From Bacteroidetes bacterium OLB9 (GTDB lineage Bacteria; Bacteroidota; Bacteroidia; Chitinophagales; Saprospiraceae): DNA of 64,000 bases. A model generated the notes under the pieces. The model was given only the letters and a program-made list of their open reading frames with translations. It searched no databases and was not told where the DNA came from. A program made the translations under genes and the position numbers. Below, in pieces: positions 8,012-20,400 of the stretch. Numbering within the stretch: the stretch's first letter is position 1; every line of letters starts with the position of its first letter. Where the stretch lies: assembly GCA_001567255.1 (NCBI GenBank), contig LNBW01000040.1, positions 1 through 64,000 of the forward strand. Direction: 5' to 3'.

Positions 8012-11000
8012 TTAATCACATTGGATGGGTTTTGAAAATAATTTTCCACTGTTACTCACAGTAATCAGGTAGCAAATGCCGTCAGTATCCGTAGTTATCC
8101 ATCCATACCCCGGGTGGATCACAACGACATCGCCTATGGTTGATTCAATGTAGTTGCTCATCGGTACTGTAGCCGGAAAAGCATCAAGCGTACCGGACTT
8201 AGTTGCAGATACTTTCCATAAACTATTGTCGGGTGCTTTGATTAAGAGACCTTTGTCCGTTGATTCAGTAATCAGATATGCGTCTTTTATTAAGGTAGAT
8301 GATGATGGAATATTGATTACGGATTCAGTACTGATTTTTCCTGTATTGTCCACTATTATTCTGTAATGAGTGCTGTCTGGACTGGTCAAAACCACGCTTC
8401 TAGCTGTATTGTTGAAATAAAGATCAGTGTTGAATCTGACTTGTTTACCTGTGGGCAATGTATCAAGGCTTTTTCGAATGTGACCGGACAATAATTTCAG
8501 ATAGGCGGCTTGGGTATAAATGGCCGGTTCTGTGATCTCCCAAGAGTTTTGAGGCCAATCAGTATTCCAGTCATAGTACGACTTTAGAGCTGGTTGGCCT
8601 GAAGGTGGTGATAATGTAATGCACAAACTATTGTTTGCCGGGTTACCACATCCACTTGGACAGCAGCCATCTAGTGTCCACGAAGGGTTAGGGCCACCAG
8701 AAATAAATCCAGGTGCTGGTCCGTAATCGGATGATCGTACATCATCCCAGAGTGTGCTGCCATCGTTAAACCATGCGTGATATATGGAATTAATTGACCG
8801 GTCTGCTCCAAAACTTCGCATATTGGTTAGATAGGTGAGTGCATTTGGATTGACACCGTGCATATAGTGAATAAAGTCCGACGTGATATTCAGTATGGTT
8901 TGCTTTTTAGAGTTATCCAAATTAAAATGCAAATATTCTTGATAAATGTTGCCTTTGGTACTCTTAGTCTCATTGCTGCCCCAGGTGATATCGGTGGTCT
9001 TAACGTAAGCACGATAGGCGTCTGTATGGTTAGTATAAGATGGGATATATTCGGTTTGAGAATCCACACAATTTCTGTATGTATTTCTAATGGCATTAGC
9101 TACAGTTGGAGTTATACCTTTGAGTTGACTGAAGTGTAGTAGGCTAACCTGAACCACTGATTCAAATGGATAGACATATCCCCAACTCATCATATGCGTA
9201 GATGCGTAATTACTCTCAACATAACTTGAATAGTTTACATTACCGGTGATATCATAGAGATAGACGGCTGCGACTAACTGGCGAATAGTCCTTTCGTAAG
9301 CGTCAATTTCTTGCTCTCCTGAAGCGAGATTATTGGAGGCATTATAATAAGTGATACCAGGATTTGCCATAGCCCAGTTCCAGGCATCAATGGCTTTGGA
9401 TTGCAGACTGGCTGCATATGATTGCATAGAAGCGTTATTAATTTTAGCAAACTGTCGTGCCGCAAATGCAAAAATTCCTGCTGTACTCCATGTAGCAGAA
9501 GTGGTTTTAGGCCCATAGTATCTTGTAGCCGTGTCGTCAGACGGTGGCGATGCAGAAGCATAGTTCTGAACACCTACCACACAATGCACTCCACCATCTA
9601 GAGCTTGCATTTTGATCAACCAGTCCAGTTCGTATTTTATTTCATCTAGCAGGTCAGGTATGCCGTTGCCTGATTCAGGAATGTTTAAACTATCGGATTG
9701 CCAGGTTTCAGGGTTGATTTCAAATGACCAAAGCAGATCCATCAATGGTTTCCATGCAAAATTGACATATTTATTATAGTCTCCGGCATCATGCCAGCCT
9801 CCGGACATATTCTTGAATAAACTAACATTTGTCGGGTCATTGATATATTTGCAGATCGTATCTTGAGCATGGCAGATATCATCTACATACCCTTCTGCTA
9901 CATAAGAAGCACTTTTAGCAGTCCCACATCGTTGATAGTAAAATGTTTTGAATGCGGCTTCAAGTGCGCCATCATAGGCTTGGTCATTAATCACAAAGTC
10001 TTCAGACTTTATGCTACCATCAGGAAAGCCTGCAATATGATAGATTCCAGGAGTAGTAACAGCGCTAAAATCAAACCACCAAACCTGATCACCGCTTTGG
10101 TCATGTGTGTTTCCACTGTTCCAAGTAGTCGGTGTACCGGTGTAAACGATTTGGTGTGTTTTGGAATTTTTGACCACCATCGATGAAGGAGGTGTATAGT
10201 GTGTTGTATTGTTATATCCATTGATTGGATTAGATATCACTGCTATTTTTTGGGCTTGTGGTAGGTAGCCAAATTGGTCAACCTTGATAAATGGTACAAA
10301 TAGTTCGTCGAGGGCTCTATTGACAGCAGCTACAGCATCGATTCGCCCATATCCAAAGGTGTTATTAGGTATAGTAGTACCATTCGTCCCATTACAATTT
10401 TGACTGGAGGTTAGATGGACTGCTGTTTGCTCTATGATATCTTCGATTTGATCTACCTCTCCTGCCAGTTGTGGGTTGGCAGAAATCATCAATGCTACCA
10501 AGCCTGCCACATGTGGACCTGCCATACTTGTGCCACTATAATTAGCAAAGGTGCCATTTTTTATACAAGATCTGACACTGACACCGGGTGCAGCAACATT
10601 AGGCTTTAGCCGGTTTGAACCATCCACTGTTACAGTGCCTCTACTGCTAAAATTTGCTATAGCATCTGAACTATTTGTGGCGCCGACACTAAAACTTCCT
10701 TCGAAGATAGCTGCAGGGTCATTGACAGTATTACAGCTAGAGCCTGAATTTCCAGCAGATACTACAATGACACAACCGGCACTTCGTAGATTGTTGAGGG
10801 CTAGCTCCATTACACTAAAATTAGTAGAGTTACAGCCTTCACTAGGCGGGCAACCCCATGAATTATTGATGACGTGCGGCATTTTTGTGGGGTCACCTGA
10901 GCCACCAGATACAGGATAAGGTGCTAAAAACCATTCAAAACATTCTACATAAGTGCTTAATTGTCCATCGCCATTGTCCATATTGCGACATCCGATCCAT

Positions 11001-11761
11001 TTGGCACCTGGAGCTACACCGATATCATCACCGTTATTATCCGTATCTCCTACCATTGTTCCCATCGTGTGCGTTCCGTGGTTGTGATCGTCACAAGGTT
11101 CAGGGCTATCGTATCCACAAGGATTGGAGCCTTGATTGGAGTGAATGGCATCATGCCAGTTATAATCGTGGTTAGCAGTCATTCCATCCCATCCACGATA
11201 CTTACTTTTGATGGTTGCAACTTCCCAAGCATAGCCAGTGTCTTGACCGCCTATGACTACACCCTGGCCTGTATAACCCATTGACCATACTGTTGGTGCA
11301 CCTATCTTATTCAGACCCCATGTCGCTGATCTATTACCGCTTCCAAAGGATTCATCCCTTGCTGGTGGTTGCAACATTGAAAACTTTCCATCTTCGATGA
11401 CATAAGCTACATCATCACGGCGACTCAACATGCTAATGGTTTCATAATTGCAGGTGGCAGAGATCATATTGACGATGTAGTAAGAGCGGTGTCTAACCTT
11501 GTGCTCTACAAGCAGACGTATGATTTCCTGCTGAGTCATCGATGCATGTTTATAAAGATGCTCATATACATAGGTAGCTTTGGCATCTTTACCTCTAATA
11601 TTGGCTACTGCAGAAATATCTGCTTGATCTCGCATCATGATGATGACATCTTGTAGTGCCGTCGGATCACTTTTATGCAAGCGTACATCTACTTTTTCAA
11701 TGATCTGGGCATGGGCTACATGGAGAAAGCAGACCAGTGTAATAAGAAAAAGGTATCTCAT
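8012..11761 (-). CDS. Secreted subtilisin-like protease fused to a GH9 cellulase-type glycosidase
   Basis: 1249 residues in one uninterrupted frame. Residues 1-19 form a signal peptide (ending AHAQ). Residues about 20-135 look like an I9-type propeptide. An S8 peptidase domain follows with all three catalytic motifs: Asp174 (GGQDTGYAWE), His228 (HGTHTMGT) and Ser412 (GTSMAGPHVAG), with the oxyanion-hole Asn in VINNSWG. After a linker, residues about 490-590 form an Ig-like CelD-N domain (VDQFGYLPQAQKIAVI). Next is a GH9 (alpha/alpha)6 domain with the base/nucleophile pair in GGWHDAGDY (Asp658, Asp661), the HGVNPNALTYL loop near 968, and the acid glutamate in WEITEPAIYTQ (Glu1078). A beta-rich tail of about 150 residues has no recognisable T9SS sorting domain. 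It sits between paaA (29 bases before) and paaB (28 bases after) on the same strand. The separate domain families are well known; their fusion is unusual. Confidence 0.88.
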   Translation of the reverse strand: MRYLFLITLVCFLHVAHAQIIEKVDVRLHKSDPTALQDVIIMMRDQADISAVANIRGKDAKATYVYEHLYKHASMTQQEIIRLLVEHKVRHRSYYIVNMISATCNYETISMLSRRDDVAYVIEDGKFSMLQPPARDESFGSGNRSATWGLNKIGAPTVWSMGYTGQGVVIGGQDTGYAWEVATIKSKYRGWDGMTANHDYNWHDAIHSNQGSNPCGYDSPEPCDDHNHGTHTMGTMVGDTDNNGDDIGVAPGAKWIGCRNMDNGDGQLSTYVECFEWFLAPYPVSGGSGDPTKMPHVINNSWGCPPSEGCNSTNFSVMELALNNLRSAGCVIVVSAGNSGSSCNTVNDPAAIFEGSFSVGATNSSDAIANFSSRGTVTVDGSNRLKPNVAAPGVSVRSCIKNGTFANYSGTSMAGPHVAGLVALMISANPQLAGEVDQIEDIIEQTAVHLTSSQNCNGTNGTTIPNNTFGYGRIDAVAAVNRALDELFVPFIKVDQFGYLPQAQKIAVISNPINGYNNTTHYTPPSSMVVKNSKTHQIVYTGTPTTWNSGNTHDQSGDQVWWFDFSAVTTPGIYHIAGFPDGSIKSEDFVINDQAYDGALEAAFKTFYYQRCGTAKSASYVAEGYVDDICHAQDTICKYINDPTNVSLFKNMSGGWHDAGDYNKYVNFAWKPLMDLLWSFEINPETWQSDSLNIPESGNGIPDLLDEIKYELDWLIKMQALDGGVHCVVGVQNYASASPPSDDTATRYYGPKTTSATWSTAGIFAFAARQFAKINNASMQSYAASLQSKAIDAWNWAMANPGITYYNASNNLASGEQEIDAYERTIRQLVAAVYLYDITGNVNYSSYVESNYASTHMMSWGYVYPFESVVQVSLLHFSQLKGITPTVANAIRNTYRNCVDSQTEYIPSYTNHTDAYRAYVKTTDITWGSNETKSTKGNIYQEYLHFNLDNSKKQTILNITSDFIHYMHGVNPNALTYLTNMRSFGADRSINSIYHAWFNDGSTLWDDVRSSDYGPAPGFISGGPNPSWTLDGCCPSGCGNPANNSLCITLSPPSGQPALKSYYDWNTDWPQNSWEITEPAIYTQAAYLKLLSGHIRKSLDTLPTGKQVRFNTDLYFNNTARSVVLTSPDSTHYRIIVDNTGKISTESVINIPSSSTLIKDAYLITESTDKGLLIKAPDNSLWKVSATKSGTLDAFPATVPMSNYIESTIGDVVVIHPGYGWITTDTDGICYLITVSNSGKLFSKPIQCD

Positions 11762-11790
11762 ATGGCATAAGTTGTTGGGGTTGTTTATAA

Positions 11791-12747
11791 TTAAGCTATG
11801 GAAGTCCTGATCTGATCATCATTTTTATGCTTTTCAGCATAAACCATCGCGGCTTCGCGAACCCAAGCACCGTCTTCATGTGCCTTTATACGAGCAGCCA
11901 TCCTTTCTTGATTGCAAGGTCCATTACCGGCAATGACCTGATAGAACTCTTCCCAGTCAATCTCACCAAAATCATAATGTCCGGTGGTTTCATTCCACTT
12001 TAGGTCGGGGTCAGGTAGTGTAATGCCTAAAACGGCTGCCTGTGGCACTGTCATATCTATAAATTTCTGACGTAGTGCATCATTAGCCTGCCGTTTAATT
12101 TTCCATTTCATCGATTGAGCGCTATGCGGCGAATCCTTATCAGTTGGGCCAAACATCATCAGAGAAGGCCACCACCATCTGTTGGCAGCATCTTGCACCA
12201 TTTCCTTTTGCTCTGGTGTACCTTGCATCATGGTGTAAAGTATGTCAAAACCCTGTCTCTGGTGGAACGACTCTTCTTTACAAATGCGGACCATCGCTCG
12301 TGAATAGGGGCCATATGAAGTACGTGTCAAAGCGACCTGATTGACGATAGCTGCACCATCAACAAGCCAGCCTATGGCTCCTATGTCTGCCCAGGTGAGC
12401 GTAGGATAATTAAATATGCTTGAATATTTTGCTTTTCCGGTTAATAGCTGATCTATCAGCTCATTGCGTGAAATACCGAGGGTCTCAGCTGCAGAATAAA
12501 GGTACAGGCCGTGTCCGGCTTCGTCTTGTACCTTAGCGAGCAAGCCTAGCTTACGGCGCAAACTAGGAGCACGTGTAAGCCAGTTGCCCTCCGGCAACAT
12601 GCCTACTACTTCGGAGTGTGCATGTTGCGAAATCTGACGAATGAGTGTCTTGCGGTATGCATCCGGCATCCAATTTCGTGGTTCGATTTTCTCTTCTTGA
12701 TCTACAATGTTCTGAAATTGCTCATCTAAAGAATTAATGTTAGACAT
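11791..12747 (-). CDS. paaA: 1,2-phenylacetyl-CoA epoxidase, catalytic subunit PaaA
   Basis: 318 residues matching the di-iron oxygenase subunit PaaA. The carboxylate/histidine motifs are visible: [16 protein letters not shown] (ExxH, about residues 72-87) and the second helix pair with [12 protein letters not shown] (about 157-168), plus [12 protein letters not shown] and the C-terminal [11 protein letters not shown]. It inserts one oxygen atom into the aromatic ring of phenylacetyl-CoA. A near-consensus -7 box (TATCTTTC, 12781-12774) lies 27 bases ahead of the start, so transcription may begin here as well as from paaE. The gene order is paaE-paaA-(fusion gene)-paaB-paaC. Confidence 0.95.
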   Translation of the reverse strand: MSNINSLDEQFQNIVDQEEKIEPRNWMPDAYRKTLIRQISQHAHSEVVGMLPEGNWLTRAPSLRRKLGLLAKVQDEAGHGLYLYSAAETLGISRNELIDQLLTGKAKYSSIFNYPTLTWADIGAIGWLVDGAAIVNQVALTRTSYGPYSRAMVRICKEESFHQRQGFDILYTMMQGTPEQKEMVQDAANRWWWPSLMMFGPTDKDSPHSAQSMKWKIKRQANDALRQKFIDMTVPQAAVLGITLPDPDLKWNETTGHYDFGEIDWEEFYQVIAGNGPCNQERMAARIKAHEDGAWVREAAMVYAEKHKNDDQIRTSIA

Positions 12748-12773
12748 ATTCTTGATCTTTTATACTTGAACTC

Positions 12774-12781
12774 GAAAGATA
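12774..12781 (-). promoter_or_regulatory. Candidate -7 box ahead of paaA (TATCTTTC)
   Basis: One mismatch from TAnnTTTG. TTG triplets occur 16 and 21 bases upstream on the minus strand (AACTTGACTTGAATC), a possible -33 element. Confidence 0.45.
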
Positions 12782-12952
12782 GTAATTATTACCGATTCAA
12801 GTCAAGTTTTATTTAATAATTTTGAATGCTTTTTGAGAATTGTATTTTGTTTATGCAACAAAACCACCATTCCTAATGAAAGACAACAAGGATAAGTCTC
12901 ATTTTTGAATTAGATATGCAATTGAAATAAGGTATTTATATATTATGAATGG

Positions 12953-14026
12953 CTAAGCATCAAAATCTACATAGATATGTGGTGAACGTGGATGGGACTG
13001 ACACATCAATGCATAACCTGCCTCCACTTCATCATCTTCCAGCGCATAATTTTTATCCATGACCACTTCGCCTTCGGTAACTTTTGCCTTACAGGTACTG
13101 CATACACCACCTTTGCAAGAGTAGGGTAGGTCAATCCCTGCGGCAATACCGGCATCTAGAATACTTTGTCCTCCATATTCAAGGTCGTATTCAAAGACAT
13201 CACCGTCGATTTGAACAGTAACAATACTTTGCTTTCTTTTTTCATCAGCATCGATACTTTCAGTATCTGGAATATTGCTTTGCAGATTTTCAGTATTAAA
13301 GAGTTCAAATTGAATTTTGTGTGGATCTATTCCAGCTTCAATCAGAGCATCCTTGACCGTAAAAATCATTTCATTGGGTCCGCAAATCATGACGATATCG
13401 GTATCTTTCGGATTGAATAAAATCTTGCTATATGTAAGACATTTCTCTTTGTCGATACGACCTGAAAATAATGGTGCATCAGTGTGCTCTTGAGAAAAAA
13501 TATGATAAATGGCAAACCGTCTCGGAAATTTGTTTTTCAAATTATCTAACTCTTCTCTAAACATTACAGAAGCAGTATTTTTATTGCCAAAAAACAGCAT
13601 CACATTAGTCTCTGGCTGATGGTGCAGTGCATGTCGGATGTGAGACATCACTGGCGTGATACCTGAGCCTGCTGCAAAGAAAACGATATTTTTGTGATGA
13701 TCGTGATGGGTAGTAAAATTGCCCATAGGTGACATTACTTCAATGGTATCACCTATTTTCAATGTATTATTAACATAATTAGAGAAGATGCCGTGACTGG
13801 TGGCTTTTACGGCCACTGACCATTTATTTTCATCTGGAGCAGTGCACAGAGAATAAGAACGTCTTATTTCCTGTCCATCAAAAAAATGCCTTAAGGTCAA
13901 ATGTTGTCCTGATTTAAACTGAAAGATATCCTTTAAACTTTCGGGAATTTCAAAGGTAATTTCAACAGATTCTGGTGTAAGCTGGCGGATGTTTTCAACC
14001 TTTAAAGGATAGAATTTAGTGCTCAT
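12953..14026 (-). CDS. paaE: 1,2-phenylacetyl-CoA epoxidase, reductase subunit PaaE
   Basis: The frame is open from 14107, but the ATG at 14026 (MSTKFYPLKVENIRQ) is chosen. It gives 357 residues, the usual PaaE length, and a TATCTTTG -7 box lies at 14061-14054, inside the longer version. Domains in order: FAD-binding ferredoxin reductase (RRSYSLCTAPDE), NADPH domain (FAAGSGITPVMSHI, MICGPNEMI), and a C-terminal plant-type 2Fe-2S ferredoxin with CKGGVCSTCKAKV followed by a fourth cysteine in LMCQSHP. It passes electrons from NADPH to PaaA. It is separated from paaA by 205 bases. Confidence 0.94.
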   Translation of the reverse strand: MSTKFYPLKVENIRQLTPESVEITFEIPESLKDIFQFKSGQHLTLRHFFDGQEIRRSYSLCTAPDENKWSVAVKATSHGIFSNYVNNTLKIGDTIEVMSPMGNFTTHHDHHKNIVFFAAGSGITPVMSHIRHALHHQPETNVMLFFGNKNTASVMFREELDNLKNKFPRRFAIYHIFSQEHTDAPLFSGRIDKEKCLTYSKILFNPKDTDIVMICGPNEMIFTVKDALIEAGIDPHKIQFELFNTENLQSNIPDTESIDADEKRKQSIVTVQIDGDVFEYDLEYGGQSILDAGIAAGIDLPYSCKGGVCSTCKAKVTEGEVVMDKNYALEDDEVEAGYALMCQSHPRSPHIYVDFDA

Positions 14027-14053
14027 GGAAGTGTGTTTGATGATAATCGATGG

Positions 14054-14061
14054 CAAAGATA
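14054..14061 (-). promoter_or_regulatory. -7 box of the paaE promoter (TATCTTTG)
   Basis: Exact consensus on the minus strand, 27 bases before the chosen ATG at 14026. It is the main argument for the shorter paaE start. Confidence 0.65.
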
Positions 14062-14122
14062 GAAAAATAAAATACAGACCGAAATTCTGAAAAACGAAAA
14101 TCAGCAAATCTAATCTGATGTT

Positions 14123-14908
14123 TCACGGATTTTTGTTGGCGATAGGGCCATTTAAACTATCCATTAGGCGGATTAAATCAATCGTTTTTTCTACGGATGT
14201 GATGATCTTTACAATCATTATCATTTCATCTTTTGTTAAATCATGTCCTTTTCTGTTTTCAATTTGTGTTTGGACAGGATTGTACCCAAAATAGTGAAAT
14301 TCCACACTTCTTTTGGGATAGTAGCAAAAATTTGTATTTTTATCGATATAGAGCCGCCACCCATTTTCGGATTCTTGACAAGTTAATTTCTTTATACCAG
14401 AATCATCACTGCCGAAATGAATAGAAGCCATATCTATGTCAATATTAGAGAGCGTATGTAATAGTCTCAAGGACTTACCCATCTTTTGAAAATACCAGAA
14501 TTGCTGTTCTGATTTAGGAAGATCTACTAGGATGTATTGATTAGTGAGGTACATGACATTCAATTGCTGTCCGGCAACTGTGTGTATAAAAGCATAAGCA
14601 TAATGCAGTAAATCTTGGTAATCAAAATATAGTCTGTAGGCTTCTTGAAGGTGTTCATTTTCAGTAGCGAAGCAGACATTGCCATGCGCTATCCTGTCAG
14701 GGATGTACATGAGGTGAATATTGCGAGAGATCAGGCCAATAAGTGTTTTATTGAGATCCGTAACCTGGTGCAAGGTCATTGGAGATGATGATGAATGCTC
14801 CTTTTCAGCAAATAAAGGTAATTTTTTCCCGCTAGCCATAAACTGAATATCAGGTAAATTAGCCTTATGCTGAAAAAATAGCTCATATAGCGGATGAAAA
14901 GATTCCAC
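14123..14908 (-). CDS. Solitary C-terminal domain of a type ISP restriction-modification enzyme
   Basis: 261 residues starting at a GTG codon. The layout matches the C-terminal target-recognition domain of type ISP enzymes (LlaBIII-like single-chain helicase/methylase/nuclease). It contains a segment like ISRNIHLMYIPDRIAHGNVCF, then the helical YQDLLHYAYAFIHT (in the family: ..D..YY.Y..LHS), the pattern PKSEQQFWYFQKMGKSLRLLHTL, and the end FGYNPVQTQIENRKGHDLTKDEM...SVEKTIDLIRLMD. Full enzymes are about 1500 residues. Here the helicase, methylase and nuclease parts are absent, and the 430 bases upstream show no remnants. It could be a leftover of a lost system or a stand-alone DNA-binding protein. 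The assignment is by pattern only. Confidence 0.6.
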   Translation of the reverse strand: MESFHPLYELFFQHKANLPDIQFMASGKKLPLFAEKEHSSSSPMTLHQVTDLNKTLIGLISRNIHLMYIPDRIAHGNVCFATENEHLQEAYRLYFDYQDLLHYAYAFIHTVAGQQLNVMYLTNQYILVDLPKSEQQFWYFQKMGKSLRLLHTLSNIDIDMASIHFGSDDSGIKKLTCQESENGWRLYIDKNTNFCYYPKRSVEFHYFGYNPVQTQIENRKGHDLTKDEMIMIVKIITSVEKTIDLIRLMDSLNGPIANKNP

Positions 14909-15347
14909 GTTACCTTAGGATATGAGTTAGGAACTTACTATCACGTAAAGTTACTCTAAAAATTTATAAATAGGAGCTTTGTGATCGTGATTTTTCCAAA
15001 GAGCACATTAGCATCTCAACTTTATAGAGCCGTATTTCAGTAGTCTTTTTTAGTGTAAGAGTTCCGATCTTGTAAAAGTTAGTGGTCTTGCTTTATTTCC
15101 ACCCGCTGAGATAACTAATGCGCTTTTGGACTTCGATTTTATTATGCGACAAATTTAAGTGCTATTTTTTGAATTTCCAAATAATTTATAAAAAAAAATT
15201 TACACACCTATAAATATTATAAATAAATATAAAAAAAGTTAGCAAAAAAGAGCCATAGAGCGGACATATCAGCTATCCCAATTTATGATAGATACATGAT
15301 TATCGAAAAATATCTTTATGATAAAACTGCTCAGCAGAAGCGATGAT
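14909..15347 (-). promoter_or_regulatory. Non-coding region with a good -33/-7 promoter and a long leader
   Basis: About 440 AT-rich bases without a gene. On the minus strand TTTG (15181-15178), a 20-base spacer and TAAATTTG (15157-15150) form the best-spaced Bacteroidota promoter in the window. The start of the next gene is at 14908, leaving a leader of about 235 bases that could be a 5' UTR or a small RNA. Nothing else is recognisable. Confidence 0.5.
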
Positions 15348-17372
<2,025 letters not shown>

Positions 17373-17418
17373 TTAGAGAAAATGAAAGTTCTACATGCAA
17401 TGTACACATAGTCATTGA

Positions 17419-17426
17419 CAAAGATA
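17419..17426 (-). promoter_or_regulatory. -7 box of the fadH promoter (TATCTTTG)
   Basis: Exact TAnnTTTG on the minus strand, 58 bases before the start codon at 17360. Confidence 0.55.
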
Positions 17427-17466
17427 TCTAATCCATAAAGAAATGATGAAAAAATTTTAGGTTTTT

Positions 17467-20400
17467 CTAATTTTGAATATTCAACTGTTGGCCGGTAAGG
17501 ATGGTCAGTAATACATTTTGTGCTAGTTTCAACGAATGGATCGTGGTAGTGATGTTGACCTGAGGCGCATGTGTATAATTATTATCAATTATTACGTCTG
17601 TATTTTCGTTTGGTATGCACCATCTGTCCCAGTTGCATCGGTTAGACCATTCTGCACTAACACTGCCATTCCATCGATTGGTTGCTAGACATTTTGGATC
17701 AGGAGCGATATCAAGTAAGGCTTGGTATTTCGGTGCGGTGACCGAATAAGGAGGTGCTACATCAATATCTCTTAGAACACCCCACGAACCGTAGATACTT
17801 TCCTGAGCACCCGCAAGACTGAAATTAGTCGCAAGTCTGCAACCCCATGTTCGGATAGAGTCATGAATCATTCGATACATGTCATACATTTGTGTACTAT
17901 ATTGAGCATCCCACATAGCCTGCTGGTAAGGATAAGGTATGCCAAATACATTGCCCACGAAATGCTGGCCACCTTCATATGTGATGACTTCTTTTCCCAT
18001 CATATGAACATTTCTGTAATCCTGTTTAACAGATTCTTTAAATGCCAAAAAGTTATTGAGCGCATTGGTCATAATATCATTGACTGTCGAAAAGGTGTCT
18101 AACACCGGATTGCCGGTGGTATCATGGTCTAATCCAAAATAATGAGTGGGTGATGCAAAATCCCAGTCATCTTGATTTAATTGCGCTAAAATCTGCTCAT
18201 TTAAATAATTAAATCCGGCCTGAATGCCTAGAACCCGTTTAACTCGACAAGTTTCTGATTGAAAAACATCATGCCAAATGTCAAATACATTTTTAGCTTT
18301 GATGGCCATGCTCTGCCATAATTTAAGTTAAAAGGGCGATGATTATTATTGTAATGTGCCTGATCAAAAATCCAGTTCCATACTTCATTGCTGTATTCAA
18401 GGTATATGACTATATCCGGATCGAGGTTGTTTTTAAATAATAGGGCCATTTGTTCTATAAAATCATCATTTGCTTGATGGGGAACACATACCCAAATATC
18501 TTTTTTAGTTATATTGGCGAGCTGGATGATTAATTCATAAGGTACACCCTGATCTGTACCGTAAGTAAAATAATGCGGTAGGGTGCGTTCGTTCCAATTG
18601 ATCATAGGGTTATTGTTGGTTCGCTGCCAATCCATAAACCTCAATACAGAAAAGGGGTCAATTTTATTGAGAAAATTACTGTAGAATGGTTCGCTAGTTA
18701 AATCAGTAAATTCATCTTCTAGACGTACTACTCTAATATTTCTTATGTAGTTGCTTGGGTCAGAGGAAGTAATTTGAAACCAAAAAGTACCATCAGGATC
18801 TAGGTCAAATTGTATTCTACCTGGCTGGTAATTATCTGAGGAGATGGTCCCACTCAGTTCGATGGTTCCGTTGCCATCATATAGTAGTAGATAGGTGTGA
18901 CCTGGAGGCATATTTTCTCCAGAAGATGAAACAAAATACCTAAGTTTGATATTACCGTATGTAGTGGACTGAGGTATGGAAGTCGGATAACCACTGGTGT
19001 CAAAACTCATCTGATTGAATATAGAATCATTAGCAGTGTCACTAAATGACCAGCAACCGCAAGCATCAGTATAAGGAATCGCCTCGCCGCGAGTGTTCTT
19101 CAAAAAGTTTCTAAAAGCCCTATGAGGTTCCCAGTCAGCTAATCCGGGCAGATTGGTTCCTATTTCCATTGCACATTCCTGAGCTTGCCAACCTGAACAA
19201 GTTGTACTATCAACAGTTATATAAATGTCATAACTTTCACTACATCCATTGCTACCTGAAACTTCAAGTTGATACACTCCTATTACTAATCCTATATATT
19301 CATTATTTGCATTGGGTGTGATAAGATTGCCATTTAGGGTGAGCTCTGAGGAGGTGTTTCCTGGCAGATTGACTCTAAAACTCCCATTTGAGCCCGAACA
19401 ATCAGCCTGTCGTATAGATGTAACAGATGACAAACAAGGAAATACACCGCTACTATCTGTTACGGTAATATTAATGGTACTTGAAGAAGTGTTTCCGTTG
19501 ATATCTGTCACTGTTAGTGTGGCTGTTGCTACACCACCTGGATAGGTATATATATGATTAGGTGCTTCCTGGGTGCTGATGTCACTGCCATCTCCGAAAT
19601 CCCATAAATAGGTCAAGGTACCACTTGTGTTATTGATAGATCCGGAGCCATCAAAGGCCACCAATAAAGGTGCCGCTCCAGAATCTGGCATAGCCGAAAT
19701 GATAGCTACCGGAGGCAAGTCAACAGGTGTATTTTGATCTGGACTAACACATTCATATGTAGTGGCGAATCTGATTTCGTCCAGAGCGCCTTCACCAGGT
19801 TGCTACCGCCATAGAAGGCTAGACTTTTAAATACAAAAGGCGTTGTTGTTTGAATCGAGATATCAGGGGTTGCTGGCGGTAATCCAGCTATTGGGGTAGG
19901 ATTGACAAAAAGCTCAATATCTGTTGCAGTATTACCAAAAGTCAATTTCAATACTAAAAATGCCGGTGCGCCTTGATTTACAGGAATAGAAGTAGGATAT
20001 ATCGTTCCATTAAAAAATAAGGACCATCTACGCTGTCCGCTTACATTTGATCCGCTACCATAATATCCGGCTCCTAATCTAAGATTGCCTTGACACAAAT
20101 TGCACCATGGAGTGTTATCATTATGTAATTCAACATATACTTCTTCATCATTATTTTGATTCTTTTGAAGAATAAAGCTAATCCACAATTCTTGATCACC
20201 TTTAGCAGACCCAATGGAAAGGTTTGATGGGTCAATATATTGGCTCATGGGACCATTAACTTCGGTATTCAGTCGCCTACCTGATGCTAAATAAGACTGG
20301 CCGCCTGTGATGTGTCTTCCAGCCGTCTGAAGATCAAGATAAGACAAGGACCCCGTGCCATCAATGGTTTGATAACCGGGCACTTGGGTATTTCCGTTTT

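Noticed and set aside
10551-10919. 122-codon plus-strand frame opposite the protease domain
   Set aside because: Antisense to a domain with all catalytic motifs intact; no sensible protein features.
14027-14107. Upstream extension of paaE (27 extra residues, hydrophobic)
   Set aside because: It contains the TATCTTTG -7 box and has no counterpart in PaaE proteins; the ATG at 14026 fits.
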